Source: Halobacillus litoralis
Lineage (GTDB): Bacteria > Bacillota > Bacilli > Bacillales > Halobacillaceae
DNA length: 64,000 bases
Reading direction: 5' to 3'
Assembly (NCBI RefSeq): GCF_009856445.1
Contig: NZ_WMFA01000013.1
Coordinates: 1 to 64,000 of the forward strand
The notes under the pieces are model-generated. The model was not told the DNA's origin, searched no databases, and worked only from the letters and a program-made list of their open reading frames with translations. The position numbers and the translations under genes are program-made. Below are positions 1-8,897 of this stretch, piece after piece (the stretch's first letter is position 1; each line of letters starts with the position of its first letter).

Positions 1-1
1 A

Positions 2-223
2 CAAAGTATGTCCCGCAAGGGCAACTGTCACGATAATGCGGTAATAGAAAACTTCTTTGGGTTAATGAAATCAGAGTTCCTTTATCATAAAGATTTTGAA
101 AGTATAGAGCACTTCAAGCAGGAGCTCGAAGCTTTTATGGAAAAATACAATAATAGAAGAATCAAATCTAAATTAAGGATGAGCCCGGTTCAGTTCCGCG
201 ATAAATATCAAGCAACAGCTTAA
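2..223 (+). CDS. IS3-family transposase (OrfB), C-terminal fragment
   Basis: This is the C-terminal part of a DDE integrase-type transposase; the gene enters from outside the window. The open frame runs from base 2, where codons for Q-S precede the first ATG (base 8). The start of the fragment reads [18 protein letters not shown], the conserved block of IS3-family OrfB carrying the last catalytic Glu (in VIENFF), followed by [18 protein letters not shown], the usual C-terminal integrase signature. It ends at a TAA 7 bp before the inverted repeat of the element. Whether the whole element is intact cannot be judged. The family assignment is secure; the exact IS is not. Confidence 0.9.
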   Translation, partial: QSMSRKGNCHDNAVIENFFGLMKSEFLYHKDFESIEHFKQELEAFMEKYNNRRIKSKLRMSPVQFRDKYQATA

Positions 224-230
224 CTACATA

Positions 231-256
231 GTGTCCAATTTTATGGGGTCATTACA
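231..256 (+). repeat. Right terminal inverted repeat of the IS3-family element
   Basis: The segment reads GTGTCCAATTTTATGGGGTC followed by ATTACA. Its complement starts TGTAATGACCCC, in line with IS3-family ends that begin TG and end CA. It lies just after the transposase stop, and the sequence beyond base 256 changes to a dispersed repeat (257-475). The left end and the target duplication are outside the window. Confidence 0.75.
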
Positions 257-475
257 AAAGCGGTGAGGAGGCTCACCGCCCGCCCCATGGAAAGTGTTCA
301 AATGCGGAATCGTACTGGTAGACACGACTGTATAAGCAGAACAGCAACGGAATGTGCTTTTCATTCCTTTGCTGTTCTGCTTATGACGCGAGTGTCTGGA
401 CGATGGAGCAAGACGAACCTTCCTTTTCCCGGAGCCCCTAGAATTACACAAACATCTCGAAACTGAGCCTTCGAC
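257..475 (+). repeat. Dispersed repeat copy R1, truncated by the IS element
   Basis: The start (GAGGAGGCTCACCGCCCGCC) matches the GC-rich core of the repeat copies at 21.9, 54.8 and 55.1 kb. The end (CATCTCGAAACTGAGCCTTC) matches their terminal inverted repeat. The first half is missing because the IS right end abuts it. Inside lies a long imperfect palindrome, about 320-402, with near-perfect 23-bp arms at 332-354 and 362-384, which the other copies do not have. No gene is credible in 224-576. Confidence 0.7.
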
Positions 476-584
476 TAAAGGTGTTTTTATTGACCGAACA
501 CTTTAAGTCTTCCTTCCTATTTAAATCGTCCTGGGTGTTGCCGATATTTATAGATGTCAGACATCATATGAAGGAGTGGTGATT

Positions 585-1532
585 TTGAAACGTCTCTACA
601 TACTATTCGTCCTCCTTTCCTTGCTCATAGGAATGGCAGGATGTGCGAACAATGAAACGAAAGCGAATACAGAAGATCCGATAAGCGCTGGTCTGATTGT
701 CACAGACAGCGGTCTTGGTGACGATTCTTTCAGTGATTCAGCTTTTCAAGGACTCGAACAAGCCCGTGATGAGTTGGGCATCACTTTTGATTATCGTGAA
801 CCATTTGAACAGGATTATGAAAAGAATGCCCAGGAATTATTAGAACAAGACCATGATGTCATCATCGGGCTTGGATATAATTCGCAGGAAGCCATTGAGA
901 AGTTGGCGCAAGAAAATCCTGATCAAGCATTTGTCATGATTGATGCTGTCTCTGAACTTGAAAATGTAACGTCCATCACCTTTAAAGAAGATGAAGGCAG
1001 TTACTTGATCGGGCTCATTGCCGGAATGAAAACAAAAACAGGGACTGTCGGATTTATTGGCGGCGAAAAAATTCCAGTTGTCGAACGTTTTGAAAAGGGG
1101 TTCAAAGCAGGAGTGAAAGAAGCGAATCCAGATGCAAAGATTCTTTCTGAATATGCAGAGACCTTTGATGATGATGAACGAGGAGCGACGATCACAAACG
1201 AGATGGTGGCAGAAGGTGCTGACTTCGTCTTTCCTGCGGCAGGTTTTACAGGCATAGGCGTGCTGAAAGAAGCTCAGAAACAGGAAATTTACGCATTCGG
1301 TGTGGATAGCGACCAGTTTTTCGTAGCGGAAGAAGCCGTCGTCTCTTCCATGCTTAAAAATGTTAACGTCGCTCTCTATGATGTGATGAAACGTTTGAGT
1401 GATGGACAAAAGCTCGATGGAGGAACACAAACGCTCGGCATTCAGGAAAATGGCGTAGGACTTGCTCCGATCCGAGTGATCGAATTGACCCCTGAGGAAC
1501 AAAATCTATTAAATGAAGCGACAGGAAAGTAA
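585..1532 (+). CDS. BMP/Med-family substrate-binding lipoprotein
   Basis: This is a membrane-anchored lipoprotein of the BMP (PnrA/TmpC/Med) family, whose members bind nucleosides or related ligands outside the cell. The signal peptide ends in a lipobox, GMAG-Cys, with Cys at about residue 20. The body has the two-lobed periplasmic-binding fold typical of the family, with the conserved stretches YLIGLIAGMKTKTGTVGFIGG and FPAAGFTGIGVL. I prefer the TTG at 585: AAGGAG at 571-576 sits 8 bp upstream of it, whereas the in-frame GTG at 576 overlaps that site. No ABC permease or ATPase follows. Instead a chemoreceptor starts 12 bp downstream, which suggests a sensing rather than a transport role. 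The ligand is unknown. Confidence 0.85.
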   Translation: MKRLYILFVLLSLLIGMAGCANNETKANTEDPISAGLIVTDSGLGDDSFSDSAFQGLEQARDELGITFDYREPFEQDYEKNAQELLEQDHDVIIGLGYNSQEAIEKLAQENPDQAFVMIDAVSELENVTSITFKEDEGSYLIGLIAGMKTKTGTVGFIGGEKIPVVERFEKGFKAGVKEANPDAKILSEYAETFDDDERGATITNEMVAEGADFVFPAAGFTGIGVLKEAQKQEIYAFGVDSDQFFVAEEAVVSSMLKNVNVALYDVMKRLSDGQKLDGGTQTLGIQENGVGLAPIRVIELTPEEQNLLNEATGK

Positions 1533-1544
1533 GGAGGAAACGTG

Positions 1545-3284
1545 ATGACTATTGGAAGAAGATTGTATACAATGACTCTCATTCCATTACTTTTATGCCT
1601 GGCTCTCATTAGTTTCATTGTTTTTCAAATGATGGACTTACAACGCGCGTCCAATCAAGATGTTCAAATTTTACTTGAAGGGAAAGAACTGCATGGTCAG
1701 CTCGTCAGTGTGGAACAGGCTTTGACCACCTATGGATATAACCCTTCAGAAGCTTCACGCAGCGAAGCCGAGGTTCTGATCGAACAAACCGACAGCATCT
1801 TCGGGGATATGGAACCCCTCATTGCAACAGAAGCTCAGGAACAATGGTACAACCAGGCACAGTCAAAGTTTGAAAATTGGACAGAACTTGCATCAGGGGC
1901 CCTGGCAAGCAACGATACCAATGAAGTACAACGTCAAGCTGCGCGTACCGGTGGGATCATCAATGATATCTACATGCTTCAAAGAGAAGCGCAATCTTGG
2001 TATGACGCTCAAATGATGAATCAGAAACAGACCATACAAAACTTGATCCTGTTCACAATCATCGCAGCTGCCGTCCTTGTAGTTTCTACGATTCTTTCAA
2101 CTACAAGACTAACGAAACTTATCGCGCGGCCAATTCGTGACCTCGCTGAAAAAGCCTCCGAAGTGGCTAATGGAAACTTAACAACTTCGATTGAAGTTAG
2201 TGATAAAGAGAAGGACGAAATTGGTCAACTGAAGCGATCCTTCCGTACAATGATCGGTAATCTGGAAGGAACCGTTCAATCTGTTCATCACATCGGGCAG
2301 AATGTACAAGATTTCAGTTCCCGTCTTCACAATGAAATGGGAGGCCTTTCTGAAATATCAAGTCAAGTAGCCCATTCAACCGAGGAACTTGCCCAAGGGA
2401 GCCAATCCATTTCTGAAGATGTCCAGGATGTGGCAAATCTTATGGATGATCTCCACCAAGGATTTGAAATGAATCGTGAACAGGGGCAATCCTCGAGGAA
2501 AGCCAGTCAGCAAGCCCTCACTTATGTCGAGGAAGGACAGACGAGCATAACAGATCAACGGGCGCTTATGGACCGAAGTGCAGCATCCATCGCGAACGTA
2601 GAAAAGTCCGTGAATCATTTCATCCAATATACGGATCAAATTGAATCTACCGTCAAACTCGTCAATGATATTGCAGAACAGACAAACCTTCTCGCCCTGA
2701 ATGCTGCAATTGAAGCAGCACGCGCTGGTGAACATGGAAAAGGCTTTGCTGTCGTAGCGGAAGAAGTGCGTAAACTCGCCGATCAATCCACTTCAGCTAC
2801 GGGACACATCACTGAAATGGTCAAGCAGATCAGAGAAGGCGTCCAAGTCATTGAACAGGAAATGCAGGAGACCATTCAAATTTCTGAGCAGCAAAACCTT
2901 TCGGTCGATACATCTAAGACAGCTTTTGAAAAAATAAGCGCCCAAGTGAAGAGAATCGACGAACAGCTGGAATCACTGGTCAATGGCTTAGATGAATCTA
3001 AAGATAAGAGTGCAAATGTTTATGTTTCCGTAGAGAATGTGAGCAGTATCGTTGAAGAGACAGCTGCTGGCACAGAGGAAATCTCTGCGTCTACCGTCGA
3101 GCAGCAAGCGGCCTTCCAACAGATGATCAAAGAAACGGATCACCTTGAAGATATGGTGGCTGACTTGAACGAGCAACTACAGCATTTTGAATGGAATCAA
3201 CAACAGGCAGAAAAACCTATAGAAAAAAGTCTTGAAGTAGATTTTGAAGATGACGATGAAAGACCCTACACCGCTTCTGCTTAA
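1545..3284 (+). CDS. Methyl-accepting chemotaxis protein
   Basis: This is a transmembrane chemoreceptor that signals to CheA/CheW. Residues about 11-30 and 165-185 are membrane helices enclosing an extracytoplasmic helical domain of about 130 residues. A HAMP domain follows (about 187-240, with [16 protein letters not shown]), then a long coiled coil with the conserved signalling hairpin [20 protein letters not shown] near residue 380. There is no C-terminal NWETF-type tether. ATG 1545 is preferred over GTG 1542 because it gives 7 bp spacing to AAGGAGG. It lies 12 bp behind the BMP lipoprotein and the two are probably co-transcribed. The ligand is not predictable, though the neighbour suggests a lipoprotein-delivered one. 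Confidence 0.95.
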   Translation: MTIGRRLYTMTLIPLLLCLALISFIVFQMMDLQRASNQDVQILLEGKELHGQLVSVEQALTTYGYNPSEASRSEAEVLIEQTDSIFGDMEPLIATEAQEQWYNQAQSKFENWTELASGALASNDTNEVQRQAARTGGIINDIYMLQREAQSWYDAQMMNQKQTIQNLILFTIIAAAVLVVSTILSTTRLTKLIARPIRDLAEKASEVANGNLTTSIEVSDKEKDEIGQLKRSFRTMIGNLEGTVQSVHHIGQNVQDFSSRLHNEMGGLSEISSQVAHSTEELAQGSQSISEDVQDVANLMDDLHQGFEMNREQGQSSRKASQQALTYVEEGQTSITDQRALMDRSAASIANVEKSVNHFIQYTDQIESTVKLVNDIAEQTNLLALNAAIEAARAGEHGKGFAVVAEEVRKLADQSTSATGHITEMVKQIREGVQVIEQEMQETIQISEQQNLSVDTSKTAFEKISAQVKRIDEQLESLVNGLDESKDKSANVYVSVENVSSIVEETAAGTEEISASTVEQQAAFQQMIKETDHLEDMVADLNEQLQHFEWNQQQAEKPIEKSLEVDFEDDDERPYTASA

Positions 3285-3301
3285 TGAAGCGGTGTTTTTT
3301 T
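3268..3301 (+). terminator. Terminator of the BMP-chemoreceptor operon
   Basis: Nine-bp arms ACACCGCTT and AAGCGGTGT are followed by seven or more T. The chemoreceptor stop codon TAA lies in the loop, so the last codons form part of the terminator. Confidence 0.85.
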
Positions 3302-3551
3302 ATCTGCGTGTCGGTCTACCGGCAGGGCGTTCGAGAGATCGAAGGTCTTCATCGATGTTCATCACCTTTTGTTCCACCATCTGTCTCGCGTCTGCTACTC
3401 CTTTGTTATAAAAGAAGGGGCCCATCTCTTCCGCTAACTTATGTACCCATTGTTCAGCGGCAAGGTCACCAATCACTTCTCCCCGTTCTAACTCAAAATA
3501 TTCTTTCACCTGAACCACCATATATTCTCTTTCTTCTTTCTTTAATTTCAT
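3300..3551 (-). CDS. DUF2164 family protein
   Basis: This is an 83-residue soluble protein of the uncharacterised DUF2164 family, recognised from the KLKKEEREYMVVQVKEYFEL start and the FFYNKGVADARQMVE block. Its length fits the family. No membrane segment or catalytic motif is visible. AGGGGGAAAG precedes the ATG at good spacing. It lies in tandem with the methyltransferase gene (stop at 3571), 19 bp downstream of it, so the two are likely one transcript. The function is unknown. Confidence 0.75.
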   Translation of the reverse strand: MKLKKEEREYMVVQVKEYFELERGEVIGDLAAEQWVHKLAEEMGPFFYNKGVADARQMVEQKVMNIDEDLRSLERPAGRPTRR

Positions 3552-3570
3552 ATTCTTTCCCCCTTTTTCC

Positions 3571-4173
3571 TTATCCTATCATATTGTCTTTCATCCCTGT
3601 CACACAGACCGCATCGTTGGGTTTTTCTGATTTGAAGTGGATCTTCACATGTTTAAATCCTGCTTTTACAAGAAGGCTTTGCATTTGACCACCCAGCACT
3701 TCCGTCGTGTCATCGGTCGCCTCCTCTTCATGCGGAACCATCGTCAGGGCGATTTTCCCCTGTTCGCTGAGCAGCGTACACAAGTGGCGGAGAATTTCTA
3801 TGGGATCCTCCCAAAAAGTGATATTGTTGACAGCGTAAATTTTGTCCAAAGGTTTGTGGAAATGCAGCAGTTGACCGGCCTCGCCATGAAAAATACCAAC
3901 CTGATTTGAGTATGTTTGATCATTTAACTTCCTTAAAACCATTTCAACCATCGGCTCTGAAGGATCCATCCCATACAAAACCTCCGGTTCGAGGGCGGCT
4001 ATTCTCTTCAAAGCTGCTCCAGAACCAAACCCGACCTCTAAAACGCGATCTTTCTTTCCTATATCCAGAAATGATAAGGTCCAGTCGTTTAACTCCCTGT
4101 TTTCTCTTTCCATAAACATTCCGGCGAACTTGCCTGTGATTCCTTTTGGTTTTGCGAATTGATTATAAATCAT
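3571..4173 (-). CDS. Class I SAM-dependent methyltransferase
   Basis: This is a 200-residue Rossmann-fold methyltransferase. The SAM-binding motif I is VLEVGFGSG (about residues 44-52), and the acidic residue that binds the ribose appears in YGMDPSEPMV (about 67-76). Motif IV is replaced by YAVNNITFWEDP. The substrate is unknown; the general form resembles small-molecule methyltransferases of Bacilli. The ATG follows AAGGAGGACGGGG. It is divergent from the ABC importer at 4331 and probably co-transcribed with the DUF2164 gene. Confidence 0.85.
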   Translation of the reverse strand: MIYNQFAKPKGITGKFAGMFMERENRELNDWTLSFLDIGKKDRVLEVGFGSGAALKRIAALEPEVLYGMDPSEPMVEMVLRKLNDQTYSNQVGIFHGEAGQLLHFHKPLDKIYAVNNITFWEDPIEILRHLCTLLSEQGKIALTMVPHEEEATDDTTEVLGGQMQSLLVKAGFKHVKIHFKSEKPNDAVCVTGMKDNMIG

Positions 4174-4301
4174 ATCCCCGTCCTCCTTTTCTCCCCCTTT
4201 ACCCCTATCTTTTTAGGTTCACGCATTCCGAAAGTAGTATTAGTTTTTTTCTGGTCGGTTTGTTTGTATGATAAATGACAGAGGGAATTATGTAAGACCC
4301 A

Positions 4302-4307
4302 TATAAT
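4302..4307 (+). promoter_or_regulatory. Probable -10 box of the YnjBCD-like operon
   Basis: A perfect TATAAT lies 23 bp before the TTG start of the lipoprotein gene. No good -35 is seen 17 bp upstream, so an activator may be needed. Confidence 0.45.
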
Positions 4308-4330
4308 GAGAAACATAGGGGGAGATTCGG

Positions 4331-5557
4331 TTGAAGAAGTTCATGCCATTTTTCCTGCTGGCGATCCTGTTTATGACGGCCTGCAGTGATACATCTACAA
4401 ATAATAAAGATTGGACAGAAGCTTCCTGGGAAGAAATCGAAGCAGAAGCAGAGGGTACAGAAGTCCGTCTGTACATGTGGGGTGGCGATGAAGGAATCAA
4501 TGCCTACATTGATGACTATGTCACGCCACAGGTGGAAGACGAATATGGGATTTCGCTGAAACGCGTCCCTCTCGATACACCGGAAATTCTTCAAAAGCTC
4601 CAAACAGAAAAGCAAGCGAATAAACAAGAAGGCTCAATTGATGTGATATGGATCAATGGAGAGAATTTTAAGAATGCGAAAGAAAACGAATTGCTGATGG
4701 GATCTTTTACAGAAGTTCTTCCTAACTTCAATGACTACTACAATACTGAAGATCCAGCTTTCCAAAGGGATTTCGGTACGGAAGTGGAAGGCATGGAAGC
4801 ACCTTGGGGCAAAGTCCAGTTCGTGTTTCATTATGATTCAGAAAAGTTTGAAAACCCTCCCGCTACATTTCAAGAATTACAAACGTGGGTAGCTGAAAAC
4901 CCTGGCAAGTTCACCTATCCTAGTGCGGAGGAATTTACAGGCAATGCATTCTTAAGACACGTCTTGTATGCTCAAGCAGAACAGCCTGCGGATATTTATG
5001 AACAACCATTGGAAGAGAACAACATCACTCCAACTGCCGAGCGTACATGGTCCTATCTGAATGAAATGGAGAACAATCTCTGGCGCTCAGGGGAGCATTA
5101 CCCAAACAGCCTGACAGAGTTAGACCGTTTGTACAGTCAAGGAGAAGTATGGATGACGATGGGGTATAACGAATCGCGTGCGGAATCACTGATTGAAGAA
5201 GGCGTATTCCCTGCTTCTACTCGTTCGTTCGTCATGGAACCAGGGTCCATCGGAAATACACATTTTCTCTCCATCCCTTTCAACAGCCCGAATCAACCTG
5301 GGGCATTAGCCGCCATCAACTTCATGCTTTCACCAGAAGCCCAGCTTGAAAAATATAAACCGGATGACTGGGGAGAAAATACACCGATCAGTTTCGATCA
5401 ATTGCCTGAAGACATCAAAGAAGAATTCAAGGCTGTCGAACGAGGGGAAAGCGTGTTATCAACAGAGGAACTTCAAGAAAGCTTCCTGCCAGAATCAGAA
5501 GCCGCCTATGTGGATTGGATGAAGGAAAAGTGGTTCAATGAAGTTGTTCAAAAATAA
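4331..5557 (+). CDS. YnjB-like ABC transporter substrate-binding lipoprotein
   Basis: This is the extracellular solute-binding component of an ABC importer, with a signal peptide and the lipobox FMTA-Cys (Cys18). The sequence LYMWGGDEGINAYIDDYV followed by IDVIWINGENFKNAKENELL is characteristic of the YnjB family, relatives of iron/polyamine/thiamine-type binding proteins with unknown ligand. The start is TTG with an AGGGGGA ribosome binding site. The 3' end overlaps the permease gene by 20 bp. It is the first gene of a four- or five-gene operon ending with a TVP38 protein. The family call is firm; the substrate is not known. Confidence 0.85.
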   Translation: MKKFMPFFLLAILFMTACSDTSTNNKDWTEASWEEIEAEAEGTEVRLYMWGGDEGINAYIDDYVTPQVEDEYGISLKRVPLDTPEILQKLQTEKQANKQEGSIDVIWINGENFKNAKENELLMGSFTEVLPNFNDYYNTEDPAFQRDFGTEVEGMEAPWGKVQFVFHYDSEKFENPPATFQELQTWVAENPGKFTYPSAEEFTGNAFLRHVLYAQAEQPADIYEQPLEENNITPTAERTWSYLNEMENNLWRSGEHYPNSLTELDRLYSQGEVWMTMGYNESRAESLIEEGVFPASTRSFVMEPGSIGNTHFLSIPFNSPNQPGALAAINFMLSPEAQLEKYKPDDWGENTPISFDQLPEDIKEEFKAVERGESVLSTEELQESFLPESEAAYVDWMKEKWFNEVVQK

Positions 5558-6389
5558 AACCTTCCTTCTCTTCCTACCTGCGGGCGCCTTTTTGATTATC
5601 CCTTTCTACGGATTCCTTTATGCGGTCATTCAAAGCTTAGGTGGAGAAGGGTTCACTCATTATCATGAGATTTTAAACTCCGAACGTTTTCTGTCTTCTG
5701 TCTGGTTTAGTATCCGAACAGCAGGGATAGCGACCATTCTTTCCATCATCCTTGGTCTTGGTTTCACCAAATGGTTTTACCCGTTGTTGACCCATACCTC
5801 ACACAGGGTGATGGTTTGGATTCCCATGCTTTTTCCTCATTTCGTTTGGGGATATATGATTATTCTTCTACTCTCGGAAACAGGATGGATGGCTCAAGCT
5901 TTCACAGCTGCCGGCTGGTTGGAAGACAGATCAAACTTTCCCGTATGGACCCGTGATCCGCAAGGCATAGGAATCATCATCACTTATGTATGGAAAGAGG
6001 TCCCTCTTGTGATTTTGCTGCTTTTTCCTGTGTATGCATCTATCCGTCCGGAGTATTATGCTCTTGTAGACAGCCTTGGAGGCAATGCGTGGCACCGCTT
6101 TACTACGGTCGATCTGCCTAACCTCCTCCCTGTTCTCGTGGAGTCATTTTTGATTATCTTCTCCTTCACTCTGGCAGCCTATGAGGTTCCAGCACTCATC
6201 GGAACCACCTTCCCCGAGATGATATCCGTGCTTGGGTATGAGTGGTTTTATGGAAGCTCCTGGGATGACCGCCCACTGGCCTTTGCCGCCATGGTCTTGA
6301 CCAGTTTATTCCTCCTGATCCTGACATTAGTGGGTTACTTCATATTAAGCCGCCCTAGGTGGAGAGCGATGAGGGGGAATCGACCATGA
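5538..6389 (+). CDS. ABC transporter permease (first YnjC half)
   Basis: This is an integral membrane permease of 283 residues with about six helices. It has a binding-protein-dependent transport EAA-type loop around EYYALVDSLGGNAWHRFTTV, where the ATPase docks. It begins inside the lipoprotein gene, so translation is coupled. Escherichia coli YnjC is, from memory, a single double-length permease; here the function is split between this gene and the next. Its TGA overlaps the next ATG (ATGA at 6386-6389). Confidence 0.88.
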   Translation: MKLFKNKTFLLFLPAGAFLIIPFYGFLYAVIQSLGGEGFTHYHEILNSERFLSSVWFSIRTAGIATILSIILGLGFTKWFYPLLTHTSHRVMVWIPMLFPHFVWGYMIILLLSETGWMAQAFTAAGWLEDRSNFPVWTRDPQGIGIIITYVWKEVPLVILLLFPVYASIRPEYYALVDSLGGNAWHRFTTVDLPNLLPVLVESFLIIFSFTLAAYEVPALIGTTFPEMISVLGYEWFYGSSWDDRPLAFAAMVLTSLFLLILTLVGYFILSRPRWRAMRGNRP

Positions 6390-7186
6390 TTCGTAAAAAA
6401 GCGTGGTTTCTGATTTTAACTTTGCTTCTTTTCGTCATACCGCTGACCGCCTTGCTATTGCAAAGCTTAAGTGCCCCTTGGCGCTTCCATACGGGACAAG
6501 GCCTAGACTGGGGATGGCAGGGGTACGCCATCCTATTTGAAAACCCACAGTTGTGGGAAGCGACGTTCATTTCCATTGGAATCGGGTTTGCTGTGCTGTT
6601 CATGAATGTCACAATCGGTTTGTTTACAGGAAAAGCACTGGTCTCCTACGCTTACCGTGGAAAAGCCTGGTTGGAGGCTCTGCTTTTATCGCCCATTTTG
6701 ATTCCATCCCTGGCCATTGCCATGGGCTTGCATTTATTTATGATTCGCATCGGCCTTGCAGACACCATCTGGGGCGTCATGCTCATCCATTTAGTACCGA
6801 CTGTCCCATACAGCATCAAGATTTTTCATAACAGTTATCAGCAAATGGGAAAAGCCATGATGGAGCAGCCTCACATTCTTGGAGCAGGATTTTGGACACA
6901 GGTCTTCACTGTAGAACTTCCTTTACTCAGACCTGCGATCCGGAGTCTCACCTTTTTAACGATTGTGATTAGTCTGAGTCAATATGCCCTTACTGCCATT
7001 ATCGGTGGCGGGCGGGTGCTGACGTTGCCATTGGTCTTTTTTCCTTTTCTGGATAATGCGAACACGTCAATCATGGCGGCGTTCTCGATCTGGTTCGCAC
7101 TTATCCCCCTTTCCATGTACATCATCATCGAAGTTTTGATGATGTTTCTCCCCTACTCTCGATTGCCATGGAGGAATCATAGATGA
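6386..7186 (+). CDS. ABC transporter permease (second YnjC half)
   Basis: This is the second permease of the importer, about 266 residues with six predicted helices and an EAA-like loop in HILGAGFWTQVFTVELPLLR. The likely start is ATG 6386, coupled by an ATGA overlap to the previous gene and preceded by GAGGGGG at 8 bp. An in-frame GTG at 6359 has no such site. It overlaps the ATPase gene by ATGA at 7183-7186. It probably forms a heterodimer with the preceding permease. Confidence 0.88.
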   Translation: MIRKKAWFLILTLLLFVIPLTALLLQSLSAPWRFHTGQGLDWGWQGYAILFENPQLWEATFISIGIGFAVLFMNVTIGLFTGKALVSYAYRGKAWLEALLLSPILIPSLAIAMGLHLFMIRIGLADTIWGVMLIHLVPTVPYSIKIFHNSYQQMGKAMMEQPHILGAGFWTQVFTVELPLLRPAIRSLTFLTIVISLSQYALTAIIGGGRVLTLPLVFFPFLDNANTSIMAAFSIWFALIPLSMYIIIEVLMMFLPYSRLPWRNHR

Positions 7187-8148
7187 CACAGAAGAAATTA
7201 GAAATGAAAAACATTACGAAAACCTTTCATCAGGATAAGATTTTGAGTGAACTTACTTTCCATCTGGAGAAAGGTGAAATCATGAGCATTGTCGGACCCT
7301 CAGGGAGTGGCAAAACGACATTGCTCCGTATCCTCGCAGGACTTGAAAAACCGAGCGATGGCAAAATCATCATGAATGGGAAAGACATTACGAAACAGAA
7401 AGCGAACCGGAGAAGCATCAGTCTCGTTTTTCAGCAGCCATTGCTTTTCCCGCATATGACCGTAAAAGAGAACATCGTTTACGGTGCAAAAGTCTCAAAA
7501 AAATATAAAGAAGAAAAGGTTGATTCTTTACTGGAAGCTATCGGAATGGTGCGTTTCCAGAATCATTATCCTTCTGAAATTTCGGGCGGGCAACAGCAGC
7601 GGGTGGCCCTCGCCCGTGCGATGGCTACAGAACCTGAGGTGATCCTGTTTGACGAACCCTTCAGTAGTTTGGATCCATCTTTAAGGCAGGATTTGAGGTA
7701 CTGGGTGCGGGACTTTCTTTCCTCAAGAGAAACGACCGCGGTATTCGTTACACACGATATGGAGGAAGCGATGATTATGGGTGATCAAATCGCTGTCTTT
7801 GAAGACGGGAACTTTCAACAAATTGGCACTGCTGAGACGTTACACAAGTCTCCAGCCAACTTGAGGGTTGCTTCCTTTTTAGGGGGCCATTTGATTTTAA
7901 ATGATCACGAATTCGCTCCTTTACATGATGTTCAAGTAGGGACTAAAAAAACAGTGGAAGATGGGGTGAACTTCCAGGCTACTGTCGAGCATATCACTTA
8001 CCAGCACGGACGTCCGATTGCCCATTTATATGTCATCGATCTTAAGAAAAAAGTATCTCTTCCGTTCGACGGAACGTTCCCCTCGCGGGAAGTCCAGGTT
8101 ACGATTCCGACTGATTCCATAAGGACCTTCAGCGGAGAGACCCTATGA
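7183..8148 (+). CDS. ABC transporter ATP-binding protein (YnjD-like)
   Basis: This is the ATPase of the importer, 321 residues. It has Walker A GPSGSGKTT (about 38-46), a Q-loop in SLVFQQPLLFP, the signature SGGQQQRVALARA (about 132), Walker B VILFDEPFSSLD (about 152) and the H-loop VFVTHDMEEA. After about residue 235 an extra C-terminal domain of TOBE type follows, as in spermidine/iron/molybdate-class importers. ATGA overlaps couple it to both neighbours, which gives tight stoichiometry. The substrate is unknown. Confidence 0.92.
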   Translation: MTQKKLEMKNITKTFHQDKILSELTFHLEKGEIMSIVGPSGSGKTTLLRILAGLEKPSDGKIIMNGKDITKQKANRRSISLVFQQPLLFPHMTVKENIVYGAKVSKKYKEEKVDSLLEAIGMVRFQNHYPSEISGGQQQRVALARAMATEPEVILFDEPFSSLDPSLRQDLRYWVRDFLSSRETTAVFVTHDMEEAMIMGDQIAVFEDGNFQQIGTAETLHKSPANLRVASFLGGHLILNDHEFAPLHDVQVGTKKTVEDGVNFQATVEHITYQHGRPIAHLYVIDLKKKVSLPFDGTFPSREVQVTIPTDSIRTFSGETL

Positions 8149-8789
8149 ACAAAAAAAACATAGTACGGACGGCTTTTTTCCTTGGCCTATTTATTGCTCT
8201 TGCCTGGTTTGTCCGCTCCCGTTTTGACGTAAGTGCGGATAACATCCGCGCCTATATTCTATCTTTCGGAGCATTGGGACCACTTATTTTCATGGGGCTG
8301 TATATCATCGGCCCAATCGTCGTATTTCCTACCTCCGTCCTTTCACTCGCTGCGGCTTTCGCTTATGGAATCTGGCCCGGCATGCTGTATATCGTCATCG
8401 GAGCAACAGGAGCTGGAGTGACCGGGTATATCATGGGGAGATTTTTCGGAGACTCTGTACTTAAATTCCACCAGTCGAAATGGGCGGGTACCATCTATAA
8501 GCGGATGCAAGGCCAAGGTTTCCTTTATGTCTTCATCCTGCGCCTTATTCCACTCGTGGGGTTCGACATATTAAGTTATCTGGCAGGAATGACGAGAGTG
8601 AAGTTCCTCACTTTTGTTCTGGCGACGGTGATTGGGATGCTTCCCGGAACGTTTGCCTACAGCCTGGTGGGCACCAGTCTCGCGAGTGGAGACCGTACAC
8701 TGATTTTCATCGCCTTCAGTGTATTCATCCTCCTCCTCGTCACCACCTACCTCTTCCGCAACAAAGTAAGAACCTGGCTCAAACTCTGA
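8145..8789 (+). CDS. TVP38/TMEM64 (DedA superfamily) membrane protein
   Basis: This is a 214-residue polytopic protein of the TVP38/YdjX-Z family. The conserved region FGDSVLKFHQSKWAGTIYKR then FVFILRLIPLVGFDILSYLAG holds the family's arginine/proline motif in a re-entrant loop. DedA-superfamily proteins are thought to move or flip lipids. It is translationally coupled (ATGA) to the ABC ATPase. In Escherichia coli ydjX/ydjZ lie next to ynjBCD, so this association is conserved over a long distance and suggests a functional link. The role is otherwise unknown. Confidence 0.88.
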   Translation: MNKKNIVRTAFFLGLFIALAWFVRSRFDVSADNIRAYILSFGALGPLIFMGLYIIGPIVVFPTSVLSLAAAFAYGIWPGMLYIVIGATGAGVTGYIMGRFFGDSVLKFHQSKWAGTIYKRMQGQGFLYVFILRLIPLVGFDILSYLAGMTRVKFLTFVLATVIGMLPGTFAYSLVGTSLASGDRTLIFIAFSVFILLLVTTYLFRNKVRTWLKL

Positions 8790-8845
8790 ACGGGATTCCA
8801 TGATCCAGCAGGATTACAAAAGACTCACTCTTGAATGTTTCTGGA

Positions 8846-8897
8846 AAAAAAAGAGTCTTTGATCGCGTCAAAGAGGACGCATCAAAGACTCTTTTTA
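8846..8897. terminator. Bidirectional terminator
   Basis: A long stem with arms AAAAGAGTCTTTGAT and ATCAAAGACTCTTTT has A and T tracts on either side. It separates the convergent TVP38 and FAD-oxidoreductase genes and can serve both strands. Confidence 0.85.

Noticed and set aside
840-1502. Long open frame of 220 codons on the minus strand
   Set aside because: It is the antisense shadow of the BMP lipoprotein gene, which has a lipobox and a ribosome binding site; the shadow is Cys/Phe/His-rich without a start signal.
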